From Diphasiastrum complanatum (taxonomy: Eukaryota > Streptophyta > Lycopodiopsida > Lycopodiales > Lycopodiaceae), in the NCBI GenBank assembly GCA_029204225.1, contig CM055093.1, positions 914,117 through 978,116 on the forward strand: 64,000 nt of DNA. Reading direction: 5' to 3'. Position numbers and translations under genes: made by a program. Of this stretch, positions 47,914 to 59,225 are shown piece after piece. How positions within the stretch are numbered: position 1 is the first letter of the stretch; every line of letters begins with the position of its first letter. The notes below the pieces were generated by a model, which saw only the letters and a list, made by a program, of their open reading frames with translations, was not told the origin of the DNA and made no database searches.

Positions 47914-50409
47914 ATGACTTCAATGAGTTCATACTTGTTGCAACCAAGTGAGAGATTGTCTACTTCCAATTATTCAATATGGAAGTTGAGGATGGAGTCC
48001 ATCTTGATACTCCAAGATGTGATGGACATTGTACTTGGGATTGAGGAGGAGCCTCAAGTCCTTCAAGAAGTACAAAAATACAAGAAGAGAGCTAGGATGG
48101 CTCTCCACTACATTAAGATGAATGTCTCTAATGAGATATTGAGGGAGATTGGTGATTGTTCTACATCCAAGGAAGCTTGGGATTGTCTCAAGTCCATCTA
48201 TGAGGCTAAGAACACCTCTAGGCTCCTCACTCTTAGAAATCAAATATTCCAAAGTAGTCAAAAGAGTGATGAGAGTGCATCTAATTATGTTTTGAGAGTC
48301 AAGGATATTCATAGGGAGCTTGCATGTATTGGTGACTCAATCAATCAAAGTGAGCTAGTCCAAGTCATTCTCAATGGCTTGAGAGATGAATATGACAACC
48401 TTGTCCAATCCTATGCTATTAAGGAGGAGCTACCAAGTTTGGAGGCCCTTCAAAGTGTGCTTATTTCTGAAGAATCAAGACAAGAGTACAAACTCTTGAG
48501 GATGGACAAGCTATCACTCAATCATGATGATGGCAAAGTTCTATTTGCCAAGCACAAAGAGAGGAGTAAGAAGCAACACCATCACTTCTCTAATGACAAA
48601 GCTAAAGACCAAGATGGAGAGGAGGAGGAGGATACCTCTCATGCTTCTACTTCAAATCTCAAGAAGAAGAAGATCAAGTGCTTTTATTGTGGCAAGAAAG
48701 GCCATTATGCCACCAATTGCTTCAAGAAGAAGAATCAACTCAATCAAACCAACATCACCAATGAGAAAGAAGACTATATTGCAAGTGATGGAGAAGGCTC
48801 TCTTGTGGCATCAAGCTTCTCCTCTTCCACCTTCAACAAGGATGACTCATGGTATATTGATAGTGGAGCATCTTCACATATGTGTGGCTCCAAGAACTTT
48901 ATTTCATCTATTATGCCTTATGATGGAGTCAAGAAGACCATATACTTTGCAAGTAAGCATGAGTGCAATATTGAAGGAGTAGGGATTATTACCTTGAAGC
49001 TTGCATCTTCTAAAGATCTCTTTCTCAACAATGTTCTTTTTGTCCCAAAGCTTACAAAGAACATCTTAAGTGTTGGCCAACTTCTTGGTAGTGGCTTTGA
49101 TGTCAATTTCAATATTGACAATTGTGTGATCAAGAAGGATGGTGAGATCCTTGCATATGGATCAAGATTTGAAGGCATCTACAAATTGGATCCAAGTGAG
49201 AGTGCAAACTCTCTTGATGTTTCTTATATGTCCAATATTTCAAAGGAGGATGATCACACAAGATGCACATATCTTCTCTCTTCAAGTATTATGGTGTATG
49301 ATTATTCCTTATTATTCAAAGCATATGTTGAGAATAAATTCTCATTGAAGATCAAAGCCTTGAGGAGTATTGGAGCTCTTGAAGGAATAGCACCATATGA
49401 AGTTTTATTCAAGATGAAGCCTAAGGTTGATCATGATTGGATACTCATCCATCAAGGAGGCTTTAGTGTCTTTACACTCTCTATTTCAAATGTGATGGTG
49501 AATAGAGATGTCATATTGCATGAAGATTCAATCTTGGAAGTGGCCGAGATCAAGGCTTCTCAAGAAGCTTCACAAGTTATCCTTTTTGAAGGTATTCAAG
49601 TTATGATGGGGCCAATGTGTGAGGAGGAGTTTCTTCTTCATATGATTTCAAGAAGATCTTCAAGATGCATGGCCGAGTCTTTATGGCTCACCTTACATGG
49701 CAAAGAGGGGCATCTTTCATGTTGTATCTACTACAACACATTCATATATGCTTCTCTTCCTTTGCTTGAAATGCTATCTTGCTTCATTGAATTTTTTGGA
49801 TCTCAAAGTTCAAGAAAAGCTATACTAGTTTTGTATGATGCTTATGGTATGGACATGTTTCTTGTCATTATTGACTTAGATGTGTTTCCAATACTTTTTG
49901 AAAGCAAGATATTGTTTTGTCAAAAGTATGCTCTTGGTTCTAGTAAGAACAAGATTGAGCTTGGTACTCACTTTTTTGAAAATCATGTTTTCACATGTTT
50001 TGAGGCAAATTGTAAACTCCTCTTGAGATTAAGTGAAGCATCCAAAGTGGACACTTACATCCTTGAGAGAGTAACTAGCCTAAAAAAGATCAAGATAGTC
50101 TTTGATATCAAGATTAGATCCATCATGGATATAGTTCATTGTATGTGGACTAGTCAAGCTAGAAAGCATAATCTTGATAATCATTATTGTTTCACATATT
50201 ATGATCTTGATCTCCATGATCCTTATGAGGCTTGGAAGACTCAGATTTCTCTATTTATGGTGCATCCATCATGCAAGTGGAACTTTCAAGGCAAAGATCA
50301 TCATCAAGCATGGAGGAAGCCCATGATAATAGTGGCATATTGGTGGAGCACTCTTCAAAGGCATTGGCAAGAGATCTCTACCAAAGAAATCTTATCATGG
50401 ATATGGTGA
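47914..50409 (+). CDS. Copia-type Gag-protease polyprotein with orphan C-terminus
   Basis: An intact 831-codon ORF. Residues 1-215 are a copia Gag of the UBN2 type (STSNYSIWKLRMESIL, AWDCLKSIYE). A CCHC knuckle follows near residue 254 (CFYCGKKGHYATNC). The protease active site is WYIDSGASSHMCG near 315. The GAG-pre-integrase part reads NILSVGQLLGSGFDV near 385. The integrase core is mostly deleted: KAYVENKFSLKIKALRS runs directly into IAPYEVLFKMKPKVDH near 490. A piece of the integrase C-terminus (NRDVILHED) follows. The last 300 residues match no RT or RNase H motif that I know. The ATG at 47914 follows a 745-base leader. The element needs RT and integrase from a partner. Confidence 0.85.
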   Translation: MTSMSSYLLQPSERLSTSNYSIWKLRMESILILQDVMDIVLGIEEEPQVLQEVQKYKKRARMALHYIKMNVSNEILREIGDCSTSKEAWDCLKSIYEAKNTSRLLTLRNQIFQSSQKSDESASNYVLRVKDIHRELACIGDSINQSELVQVILNGLRDEYDNLVQSYAIKEELPSLEALQSVLISEESRQEYKLLRMDKLSLNHDDGKVLFAKHKERSKKQHHHFSNDKAKDQDGEEEEDTSHASTSNLKKKKIKCFYCGKKGHYATNCFKKKNQLNQTNITNEKEDYIASDGEGSLVASSFSSSTFNKDDSWYIDSGASSHMCGSKNFISSIMPYDGVKKTIYFASKHECNIEGVGIITLKLASSKDLFLNNVLFVPKLTKNILSVGQLLGSGFDVNFNIDNCVIKKDGEILAYGSRFEGIYKLDPSESANSLDVSYMSNISKEDDHTRCTYLLSSSIMVYDYSLLFKAYVENKFSLKIKALRSIGALEGIAPYEVLFKMKPKVDHDWILIHQGGFSVFTLSISNVMVNRDVILHEDSILEVAEIKASQEASQVILFEGIQVMMGPMCEEEFLLHMISRRSSRCMAESLWLTLHGKEGHLSCCIYYNTFIYASLPLLEMLSCFIEFFGSQSSRKAILVLYDAYGMDMFLVIIDLDVFPILFESKILFCQKYALGSSKNKIELGTHFFENHVFTCFEANCKLLLRLSEASKVDTYILERVTSLKKIKIVFDIKIRSIMDIVHCMWTSQARKHNLDNHYCFTYYDLDLHDPYEAWKTQISLFMVHPSCKWNFQGKDHHQAWRKPMIIVAYWWSTLQRHWQEISTKEILSWIW

Positions 50410-50536
50410 GGGTGCTGCTATGATGGATCCCTTGGCTGATCTTCACTTCTTATGCATACCAAAGGATCCACTCAAAAAGATTTACAAACTTCTCAAGTGA
50501 TCTAGTACCTTTCCAAGCTACTTTTTTGAGGAGGAG

Positions 50537-51355
50537 TGTGAGAAATTGGCAAAAATCTAGCATGGTATTTTTTATGATAGAAGTTTGTAAGTAAATCTCA
50601 CATGTGTGGATGATGTTCCCACGTGTGGAGGATTGTAAAGTAAATCAAAATGTTTGATAAAGGGGTCTCATAGAATTTCATAGTCAAGCATTTAGGTGTA
50701 GGATGTTGATAGGGTCAAATTTGGCATAGATGGCAAATTATCCATTTCCACTTGTAATGCCAATATTGAGCCAAAATAGACCCAAACTTGTGCCAATTAG
50801 AGTGTAGACAAGTGTCATGCTTTTGTTTGATGAAGCTTAAGAGGTCCAATAGGATTTAGAGGTGGAACCTTGTGAGGTCCAATAGAAAATTGAGGTGTGC
50901 TTGAATATAGTCCAATAGAATTTAGAGGTGCATGGATCAATGGTCCAATAGGATTAAGAGGTGGCAAAGTGTGATCCAATCATAGTTAAGCATAGTGGTA
51001 GCTCATGAATCTATTAGTATCATTGTACTCCTCCTTTTGGATCTAATTGATTTTGAGATTGAGTGGATTTTGAGAGTCATTGAATTTCTAGCTTTCTCTC
51101 TCTACCTGAGAGCTCATGATGGTTTTTCTCTCTCTACCCGAGGAGAGCAGCTTGTTTTTACTTAGAATACTTTGGAACACTTCCCACACGTGTGAGTGAG
51201 AGTTGGAAGTGATTGAATGCATGTAGTAGTGTGTTTTTGCCATAGAATCAAAGATAGATCTTGAATCTCAATCTAGTCTTGATCTTGGTGCATCTACACA
51301 CCTTAGGAGATCACAAGTACATGTAGTGGACAATCCACACGTGTGAAATTCAACA
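50537..51355 (+). repeat. 3' LTR of the copia-type element
   Basis: 819 bp, about 99% identical to 46337-47156, ending TCAACA before AAAAA. Confidence 0.9.
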
Positions 51356-52399
51356 AAAAAAGAGAGTATTATGAAACGGATATCAAGACTTTTGGGATGA
51401 CGAGAACGTCGAAATTGAGAAGAATGATTTATGATTACCAATAATTGTATTCACATGGATTCATTTTTTACTTTTACATTCATTGCAATACTTTTATACA
51501 TATCAACTCATAGCTACAACGTCAATACCAATACATATTTTGTCCATTCATGACCATTTCAATTTCAAACAACAATAGGGTTTGCAAGTTCCATAAAATT
51601 GTGGAAAAAAGATGTCAAAACTATGAGGGAAAAATGAAGGGAGCATTAATTAATGGTTGGAATATTAAAGATGATCCAAATTAAACCCCATTGAAGATTA
51701 CACCTCAAAAGAGGCTCATTGGCTCTACAAGTGACTTGTATGTAATGAGGGGGTGTCTCATCTATGATGACACCGAAGAACACCATGGTTTGTAAGCACT
51801 TGGCAGTCCTTGAGTCTTACGGTTTGTAGCATCGAAGAGAGAAAATGATGCTACTACTTTGAACTCAATATCTCAAAGTGGTTACATGTAGTTCATCTAA
51901 ATTTGAACAAGTGTCAACGTATGATAGAGGAAAATCTAGAATAGAAAACATCTTCCTTCGTCAAATTACGTTGTAGTCCCAACATTATTTTCTCTTCGAT
52001 GTGGTGAACGATTAGGTTCAAGAACACCAACGTTCTCCACACCATCGGCCTCTTTGATAGTGTCATAGCTACAACAATACCCAATCGGTATAGACAACTC
52101 GTTCTAGAGTCGGTGGGTCCCCTTTTCATTCTCAATGGATTTGTTTCATCATTAATATTCCAAGAAGTCATTGCACGTCCTAATTTTTCCTCATAGTTCT
52201 TCATTTTCATTTCACATGATTTTAGGGGAGTTTAGGGTCCCCTATTATTGTTTAGGGTTTATGGTTTATTGTTAATTATAGATGGAAAATTGCTTAATAT
52301 ACTGGTATTGCCCCCATAGGTTTGACTTAATACCTATAAAAGCTTGGACTATGAAGATACTCAAACCCTGAATAGAGTCGAATGTGATAATTATAAAAT
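51356..52399. repeat. Dispersed repeat family, copy C, right part
   Basis: Continues copy C from GAGAGTATTATGAAACGG. It is the longest copy of this family and ends near GTGATAATTATAA like copy A. It carries the minus-strand frame 51914-52210 (SWNINDETN) and, on the plus strand near 51636-51680, a diverged opposite-facing frame GWNIKDDPN. Confidence 0.8.
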
Positions 52400-52506
52400 T
52401 AAGCTTAATGTTTATCGTTCTGTCGTTGAATAGTATTTTTCTGTAGGTGTGAGCTATTTGCTTGCATAATATATAGGATGATCATAACCCTTCTCATTGT
52501 GCCATG

Positions 52507-53108
52507 CACTACAAGAGGACAAGCAATTTCAAAGGCTTTTTTTTAGTGTTTTTTTAAAAGATGGTTTTTTAAATGAGTTGTGGGGGGAGTGGAAAGCTCA
52601 AGCCTAGGTTCCGGTGTTTGGCCTCAGTATAAGCTTACCAAATTTTAACTTGTTTTTCAAACATTTATAGAGAGGGTTATAGAGAGGCATATAAAGAGGG
52701 ATATAAAGAGGGTTATAGAGAGGGTCAAGGTGGCCAAGAGGCATTCCTAGACACTCTGCTAATCGAGGGTAATATTGTGACTGATGAAAAAAAGGCCCCT
52801 CAGTATAACCTACGGTATGCTACGAAGTTTAAATGGATCTCACTGTGGAAATTTGTTACCTATCAACACGTTGAATTCCATTGTCTATCAACATTGGTTG
52901 CCATATGCACAAGTGAATAAAGAAATTTATGTATCACAAAACAATGATGACCACAATTTGTGTATTCACATGCGTCGACTTCTTGTTTAATGTCAACTAG
53001 TCAATTAATAACATGTAATCGCATATGTGAGCAATATGATTAATATTACAATGAGTTGAAATACATCATATTGTCTCACTTATTCATTTGGTGGTTCATC
53101 GTTATCAT
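52507..53108 (-). repeat. CACTA transposon end, copy 2, with terminus
   Basis: Starts CACTACAAGAGGACAAGC at 52507, the terminal CACTA signature. Inside lie the 12-base repeats (about 52667-52728) and, at the inner edge, the end of the ORF shared with 41703-42075. The preceding ATG (52504-52506) could be one side of the 3-base target duplication. Confidence 0.8.
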
Positions 53109-53139
53109 TTGATGCAAAGAAATTTTGCATTATTTGGTG

Positions 53140-53640
53140 TTAGATATATGTAGATGCCACATAGAGACTAAGGCATCATGTTTTATGGATGCATATGGTT
53201 TAGTTTTTCATGTAGCTAGCTTATTTGTTTCCTTTCAAAGCACAAACGTAGATTGATTTAGTTCATTTTCATTTTCACATTGTTTACAGTAAAGTATTTG
53301 TTGTGAATCAAAAATTTAGCAACAAAAATTGAGCAGTTTCAACAGAAAGAATTTTAGATCATTTTCATTTTCACAACACCAAAATATTTTCTGTGAATTA
53401 GAAATATAAAGCATCAAAAATTGACAATTTTAGCAGAAAAAATATTAGAGAATGTCATGAAATGGAATGATTAAGTTGTAACGCGGAATGTTTTGAAACG
53501 AGAAGTGGCGGAGGACCCTCTCTTTTTTAAGCCCTTAAGATTTTTAAAAATTCAGCTAAAATTTGAAACTTCAAATTAAAGAAAAATTTATTTGTTAAAT
53601 GCTACATTTTGAAAATTAGTTTGTAACCGATTTTCATAGA
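53140..53640. repeat. Repeat shared in inverse with 4930-5420
   Basis: Reverse-complement, diverged copy. It again contains two tandem forms of the TTCACA...TTACAGTAAAGTATTT unit (53250-53450). Confidence 0.6.
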
Positions 53641-55487
53641 AATCTGTTTGCGGCATTCACTCTTCACTTGTACTGAATTCCAGATTTTTTAACGTGGATT
53701 TACAGACGACATTTGGGAGCGACAATTCTAACTAAGCATTAACTCTAATCAAAACCTCTTTTAATTCTGAATGAGCTATGTGTTCAGAGAAAGAACTTGA
53801 AGTGTCAAACTTCATACCCTTCAAAATGAGACCATTTTGATGTATTTTGGTCATATAAGCCATTTTTAGCTATTTTTCCTATATAGGGAATATCTAGGGT
53901 CAAGTACCTTCTAGAGAGAGGAGAGAGAGTCATCTTCCTCATCCATAAATAGTAGGGAAGTCGTGGAGAACAGGTTGGAGAAACCTTTTGTATGCTTCAT
54001 TGAGATCAATAGATCATTGTCATTGTTTCTTCCTCCATTGAGAGCATTGTTGTGTGTATTGTCTTCAAGCTATTGTGTATGATCTTAGGTGCTTTCCAAA
54101 AGTGATAGGCTGATGTATTATGGATTGTATAATGCTATTTTGGGCCGCACTTGATGTTTATGGAAGTTTCCATTTGTGATAAATGCTTTTTGATCAAGTT
54201 CTTTGCATTCTAGGTAGCATAGAATGTGTTGCCAATTCCTAGCTTATGTAGTTTGGAGTGCAAGCATTCAAGCCAATGATCTTGGAGTTTAGATCCACTT
54301 AGGATCTGTATTTTTCACACTAGAAACCCGGTCCCGACGTGCAGTCGGCCACGTCAGTGACACGTGGTCGACACTTGGCAGTTGCATGCTACCAGTCCTC
54401 ACACTGGGCTAGGAGGAGCTTACTCTATATCAAGGAGTGGGCAAGATTGGGTGGATCAGTTAGTGTTTGCCCTATTGTGGTGCTAGGATCTATTACACTG
54501 GTATCAGAGCCATCTCCACCCTAGGGAGCTTAGTAGCAGCAGTAGAGAAAGCTATTAGAGGATAGGAAAAATCTCTCAGATTCTCATAGAGGAATAGAGG
54601 AGGAAGATCGCTATAGATGCATCCTTCAAACCTTTGAAATTCACAGAGAAAGTAGTAAGGAGTCAGATTCCATGTGTAGGTAACTCGCTGGAAAGGCAGC
54701 TGTTTATCACTGGGTTCAGAGAGTTTTCTACACATTTTCCAGCGGAATTAGAGTAGGAATAAGCACCTCCATCGTTGTAATTCCAGAGACTTGCATTTGG
54801 TTTCCGAGGGAAAATTCAGTAGTTCTCAACGAGTTTGAAGCCAAAAGGAAAGAGCAGGGTCAACGTTGCCAGTGCTTTTGAAAATCCAGATTTTGGATAA
54901 AGTTTCGGGCCCCAACTTCAAAGATTTGGAGTAATAATACTTCTGCCAGATTAACAGCAAAGGGCTTCTGAAAATTCAGAATTCAAAAGTGCTTTTGGAC
55001 TTCAAATTTGTCTTTTTGGGGACAAATTGGGATGCTGTCAGACCAGTGAGGGGGGATAGAAAAAATTTCAGATCTTTTTGCACTTTTTTCGCCTTCTATT
55101 CAAATTTTTCAGAATCACAGGTCTGAAAGCAGTTGAGGAAGAGCTGAGAGGGCTTTTCTTGATTCTCTCTATGGAAGTATAGTTCTTAAAAAGAGCTAAG
55201 TTTTCTTTCCTTTCCTTGTACAGTTGTAAATTAGTCTTTTTGACTCTTCTTTTTCAGAAGTTAAGGTACCTCTCTTTCAGTTCTGAAAATGACCACTCCT
55301 TAGGGACCTAATCAACCCCCGGAGAGAGGCATCGACGAACTTGAAATAGAAGCCTTGGCTTATAGTAAAGGGAAAGAACCAATGGAAATAGAAGAACAGG
55401 AACGGTTCGCCAAAGAACTCGACGAACTGGTTACCAAGGAGCAGTTTCTCCACTTGGTAATAGAAGTTAACGAACTGAAAATGAGCC
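53641..55487 (+). mobile_element. Retrotransposon 5' end: LTR, primer site, leader and start of gag
   Basis: The primer site TGGTATCAGAGCC lies at 54499-54511, two bases after TATTACA. The LTR therefore ends near 54497; its start is not fixed because the partner LTR is absent, but a TATA-like CTATATAGGG lies at about 53878. The leader is 54512-55288. From ATG 55289 a broken frame reads GERGIDELEIEALAYSKG and RFAKELDELVTKEQFLHLVI, a coiled-coil gag start with a TAG after four codons. At about 55488 it is joined to antisense gypsy integrase. Confidence 0.6.
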
Positions 55488-56990
55488 ATTTTGGTCACAC
55501 GGTCAACTGTGACCCATATAGCATCATTATCCATTTGGGTTTTAGACAGGCGTACTATAAAATCCATGGAGATACTCTCCCATTTACCAGTTGGTATATC
55601 TAAGGGCTGCAACAACCCTCCTGTCTTTAAGCGCTCAGCTTTATTTACTTGACATTTTTGGCAACTGGTTACATATTGTTGGACGTCCTTTTTCATACTA
55701 GGCCAAAAAAATTGCCTACGAAGAAGCTCATTGGTCTTCTGTATGCCTGGGTGTCCCGCACTAGGATTGTCATGACATTCATATAGGACCTGCTGCCTAT
55801 AATTCTCTGAATTGGGGACACATACTCTATCTCTATAGAGCAAGTACTCATCCTGAATGGAATATTGTTTTCATTTGAATCCTTGAGTCAACTGACCCTC
55901 AACCATTGGGGTTTGCTTGGGTAATACAGGCTCAACGTCATCTGATGACGTATACTCGGACTCATCATCATCCTCAACGGAAGCTGCCGTATTCTTGGAT
56001 GAACTGGCACCAGCCCCAGGAACTGGTTGTAGAGTCTTTAATTGTCTACTCTGGACTGAGTTCCAGATAGTAGAGAAGAATGCATCATGCTGGCAATTCT
56101 CTCTCAAGGACTCAAGTAGCTCATTACGAATCTGAGTAAAACTCAGCTCGTTTATCATAGGCATTCTGCTAAGGGCATCTGCTACTGTATTGAAATTCCC
56201 CCATCTATATCTGATAGACATATCAAACTCTTGCATCAACTCTGCCCAACGAGCTTTCCGACCTCTAAGCTCAAATTGATAGCAAAGGTATCTGAGACTT
56301 TCATGGTCTGTTAGGACCTCAAAGTTGGCATCATACAAATAATGCCTCCAAGTCTTAACGGCATGGACTATAGAAAAGAATTCCTTTTCACAGACACTGT
56401 ACCTAGTCTGAACTAACTCAAGTTTTTTACTCTCGAACGCAACTGGTCATCCACCCTGAGTTAGCACAGTACCTACTGCAAAGTCGCTAGCATCTGTTTC
56501 GACCACAAATGGTTGATTGGGGTTGCTGACCTTTAAAACTGGTGCTGTAGCTAAGGCTGTTTTGAGAGCATCAAAGCTCTCCTACTTTGCGGACTCCCAA
56601 ATGAACTCATTTCCCTTCCCCTTAAGAAGATTTGTCATAGGAACTGCTATCTGAGCATATTCCTTGACAAATCGTCTGTAATATCCCGTCAAACCAAGAA
56701 AGATCTGAAGCTCCAAAATATTCTGAGGTATTAGCCAATTGAGTATGGCTTTAACCTTATTCGGGTCCATCTTAATCCCATCTGACAAGATAATGTGACC
56801 CAAATATGCTACTTCTTCAACGAAGAATTCACACTTGGATTGTTTAGCATAAAGCTTATGCTTTCTGAGAGGTCGAAACACCTTTCTGAGGTCTTTTAGA
56901 TGCTCCTACCTCGTTTTGCTGTAGACGAGGATGTCATCTAATACAACTACAAACTTTCCCAAGTATGGTCTGAGGACACAATTATGTGAG
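55488..56990 (-). pseudogene. Ty3/gypsy chromovirus-type pol fragment: RT end, RNase H, integrase start
   Basis: On the minus strand from 56990: the RT catalytic block FVVVLDDILVYSK, then YLGHIILSDGIKMDPNKV and FLGLTGYYRRFVKEYAQIA. RNase H follows (FVVETDASDFAVGTVLTQGG, CEKEFFSIVHAVKTW, LTDHESLRYL, ADALSRMP). The integrase zinc finger is HDNPSAGHPGIQKTNELLRR plus CQKCQVNK, and the start of its core is WESISMDFIVRLSKTQ and DRVTKMAHF. Order and wording match chromovirus elements. Stops (after VLTQGG and near 55870) and both truncated ends make it dead. Both ends are fusions with other retroelement sequence. Confidence 0.8.
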
Positions 56991-57300
56991 CCTTGAAGGT
57001 ACTTGTATTTCCCTTGGTGTTCTCCTTGGCTTTCGACTTGATGAAGGTCCATCATCATCACCATCCAAAGTATGATCCTTTTAATCAACATCAAGAATGC
57101 TAGATCCATCCACACTACCATCAATCATGCTTGAAGACACTTTTGGAATGTTCCCCTCATCAAAGATGACATCTCTACCAACAATCACTCACCTCACTAT
57201 ATCCAACAAAAATACCTCTTCTTGAAGATGGATCCTCCTTGGTCCTATCATCAAGAGTAATGTTGACATAGCATGTGCATCCAAAGGTTCTTAGAAAGTT
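56991..57300 (-). pseudogene. Copia integrase C-terminal fragment
   Basis: The minus strand reads NFLRTFGCTCYVNITLDDRT, SSRRGIFVGYSEV, then RDVIFDEGNIPKVSSSMIDG and SRKPRRTPREIQVPSRL. The F-G-C-x-x-Y-V, G-I-F-V-G-Y-S and R-D-V-I-F-D-E blocks are the end of copia integrase before RT. One TAA interrupts it near 57080. It is joined directly to gypsy RT at about 56990. Confidence 0.8.
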
Positions 57301-57309
57301 GACACTTGG

Positions 57310-57388
<79 letters not shown>

Positions 57389-57393
57389 CTATC

Positions 57394-57435
<42 letters not shown>

Positions 57436-57458
57436 TGTGTGTGTGTATGTGTGTGTGT
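57310..57458. repeat. Compound microsatellite (CT)n-(ATCT)n-(GT)n
   Basis: CT 57310-57370, ATCT to about 57395, then AT and GT to 57458 with two TAT interruptions. Confidence 0.95.
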
Positions 57459-57576
57459 TTCATTTCTACACAAGGAATAGGCCTTTGAATAAAAAACGAT
57501 CTTGCACTTGATTCATAACATTGTTATGATCATTGTCTCTCATTTGATTGGTTTTGCTTTAGACCAAATAGTGTAA

Positions 57577-57713
<137 letters not shown>

Positions 57714-57880
57714 TTGACACTACTTGTTCATAGTAATTTAATTCAAAGAAAAACCACTAACTATATATTTCCGACAATATGATCTAATGAAAGAATATTT
57801 GTTCAATCACACTTGAGGATTTTGATCAAACTCTAATTGGCCATTATGTAAATCAAACTCTATTAGTCTAAAAAATAATT

Positions 57881-57989
<109 letters not shown>

Positions 57990-58044
57990 CAATCATTTAA
58001 CATAATGAATATCATAAATAACCAGATTAAGTTAGTTGTACATT

Positions 58045-58975
58045 TCAAACAAGTTGAATTAACAAAATTTTGGGTATGCATGCATACATGATGCACTGGA
58101 GGCGGTGGTGTGTTTTTGTCATGCAAAGAATCTTGGCTTGCATTCGTATCAAACTATCATGCAATTCTTTGATCCTTGACTCCACCTTTGCCTCCACTTT
58201 TGCCTCCACTTGTGAATCCACCCTTGCATCAACAAGTCTATCTACCTCTTCCAAGCTGACATAATTAGATCTATGCCTACGATCAGGTAGCGCTGCACCA
58301 AGACCACATCCTGGAGCACGTCCTCGATTTACTTTGCCAAAATAAGCATCTAGAGGAACGCTAGCCTCAACCCTGACGGTTTCATCCAAACACTAGCAAT
58401 TGGAAGAACAAATGAAATGTTAGTTGAAAATTAGAAATTGTTACATTGACCATATAGATAATTTTCTTTCAACAAACTTACATACCTGTAGTTTTTTCTT
58501 TGCAAATTCATTAAGCTCTCCATGATTTTTACTTCGTTTGAAAGTATGTGCACAAATGAAAAGCTCTCTTGCTGTTGGTTCTCGTCCTAACCCTTTTTTC
58601 CTATGACAAAATTGAAGAAGAAGTCACATACTTATAATATTACAAAAAAATTGACATAACAATTAGAGATTTAAAAAGCATACCATATCATCCTTCAACC
58701 CCACATAGCCAGCATGACCCCCATGCAAACTTCTCATGAATTTTTCACGATTTCTTTCTCTCATCTTCTGTTGAAAGCCAAATATACCAATAATAAAGTT
58801 AAATTGTACAAAACACTTTTTTTATACATAAGTGAAATACACTATTGTTTTATCTTGGATACCTCGTGTTCTGGAGAATCGTAAACTGTTGAAATTGGAG
58901 CCACTCTTCTTGATCTTGCAACTAGCGAGGCTTACTTGGCTCTTCTCGGCTATAGTTTTAAAGACCTATAAATTC
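58045..58975 (-). pseudogene. Transposase_24-like CACTA accessory gene, four exons
   Basis: Four minus-strand exons can be drawn with consensus splice sites. E1 ends VARSRRVAPISTVYDSPEHE|GTATCC (58862). E2 reads KMRERNREKFMRSLHGGHAG and ends KDDM|GTATGC (58684-58769). E3 reads GLGREPTARELFICAHTF and ends KKKLQ|GTATGT (58489-58603). E4 starts after TGCTAG with CLDETVRVEASVPLDAYFGK, then RAPGCGLGAALP and a repetitive charged coiled coil (VDSQVEAKVEAKVESRIKEL). The L-x-R-x-P-T-x-x-E-L-F and D-x-Y-x-x-V-x-x-x-R-x-P/G-R blocks resemble the second gene of plant CACTA elements (Transposase_24), thought to bind transposon ends. The E2-E3 join is out of frame by one base, so this copy is probably dead. 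Confidence 0.65.
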
Positions 58976-59225
58976 ACATCTTTGATACAAATTAGTTGAT
59001 ATGAACTATAGGTACAAATATGACTTCATAATTTAGATGAAAATTTAATTATTGTTCATTGCTATATTAAAAATACTATATAACTATACTTATTTCTATA
59101 AGAAAGTACCTCATGCCGTAAATTACAAAAGATATGTGAAAATTTGTCTTTGAAATACTTGTCCACATATTTACAGTTGTATGAAGCCTAACACATGACA
59201 ATACAAAAACATAAAAAATGACAAT
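58976..59225. other. Upstream region of the CACTA accessory gene
   Basis: AT-rich, no motif beyond possible earlier exons. Confidence 0.3.

Larger units (their letters stand above)
45730..51355 (+). mobile_element. Young copia-type non-autonomous element with three LTRs (TR-GAG-like)
   Basis: The order is: first 36 bases of an LTR (45730-45765), the last 571 bases of the interior (45766-46336), a full LTR (46337-47156), interior (47157-50536) and a full LTR (50537-51355). The full LTRs differ at about nine positions and one indel in 820 bases. Bases 45725-45729 and 51356-51360 are both AAAAA, consistent with one target duplication around the whole array. Repeat copy C continues across it. 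The primer site at 47157 and a purine tract (GAGGAGGAG) at 50528-50536 are intact. The single ORF has gag and protease but no RT or RNase H. Three LTRs suggest unequal recombination followed by a deletion in the left unit. Confidence 0.85.
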
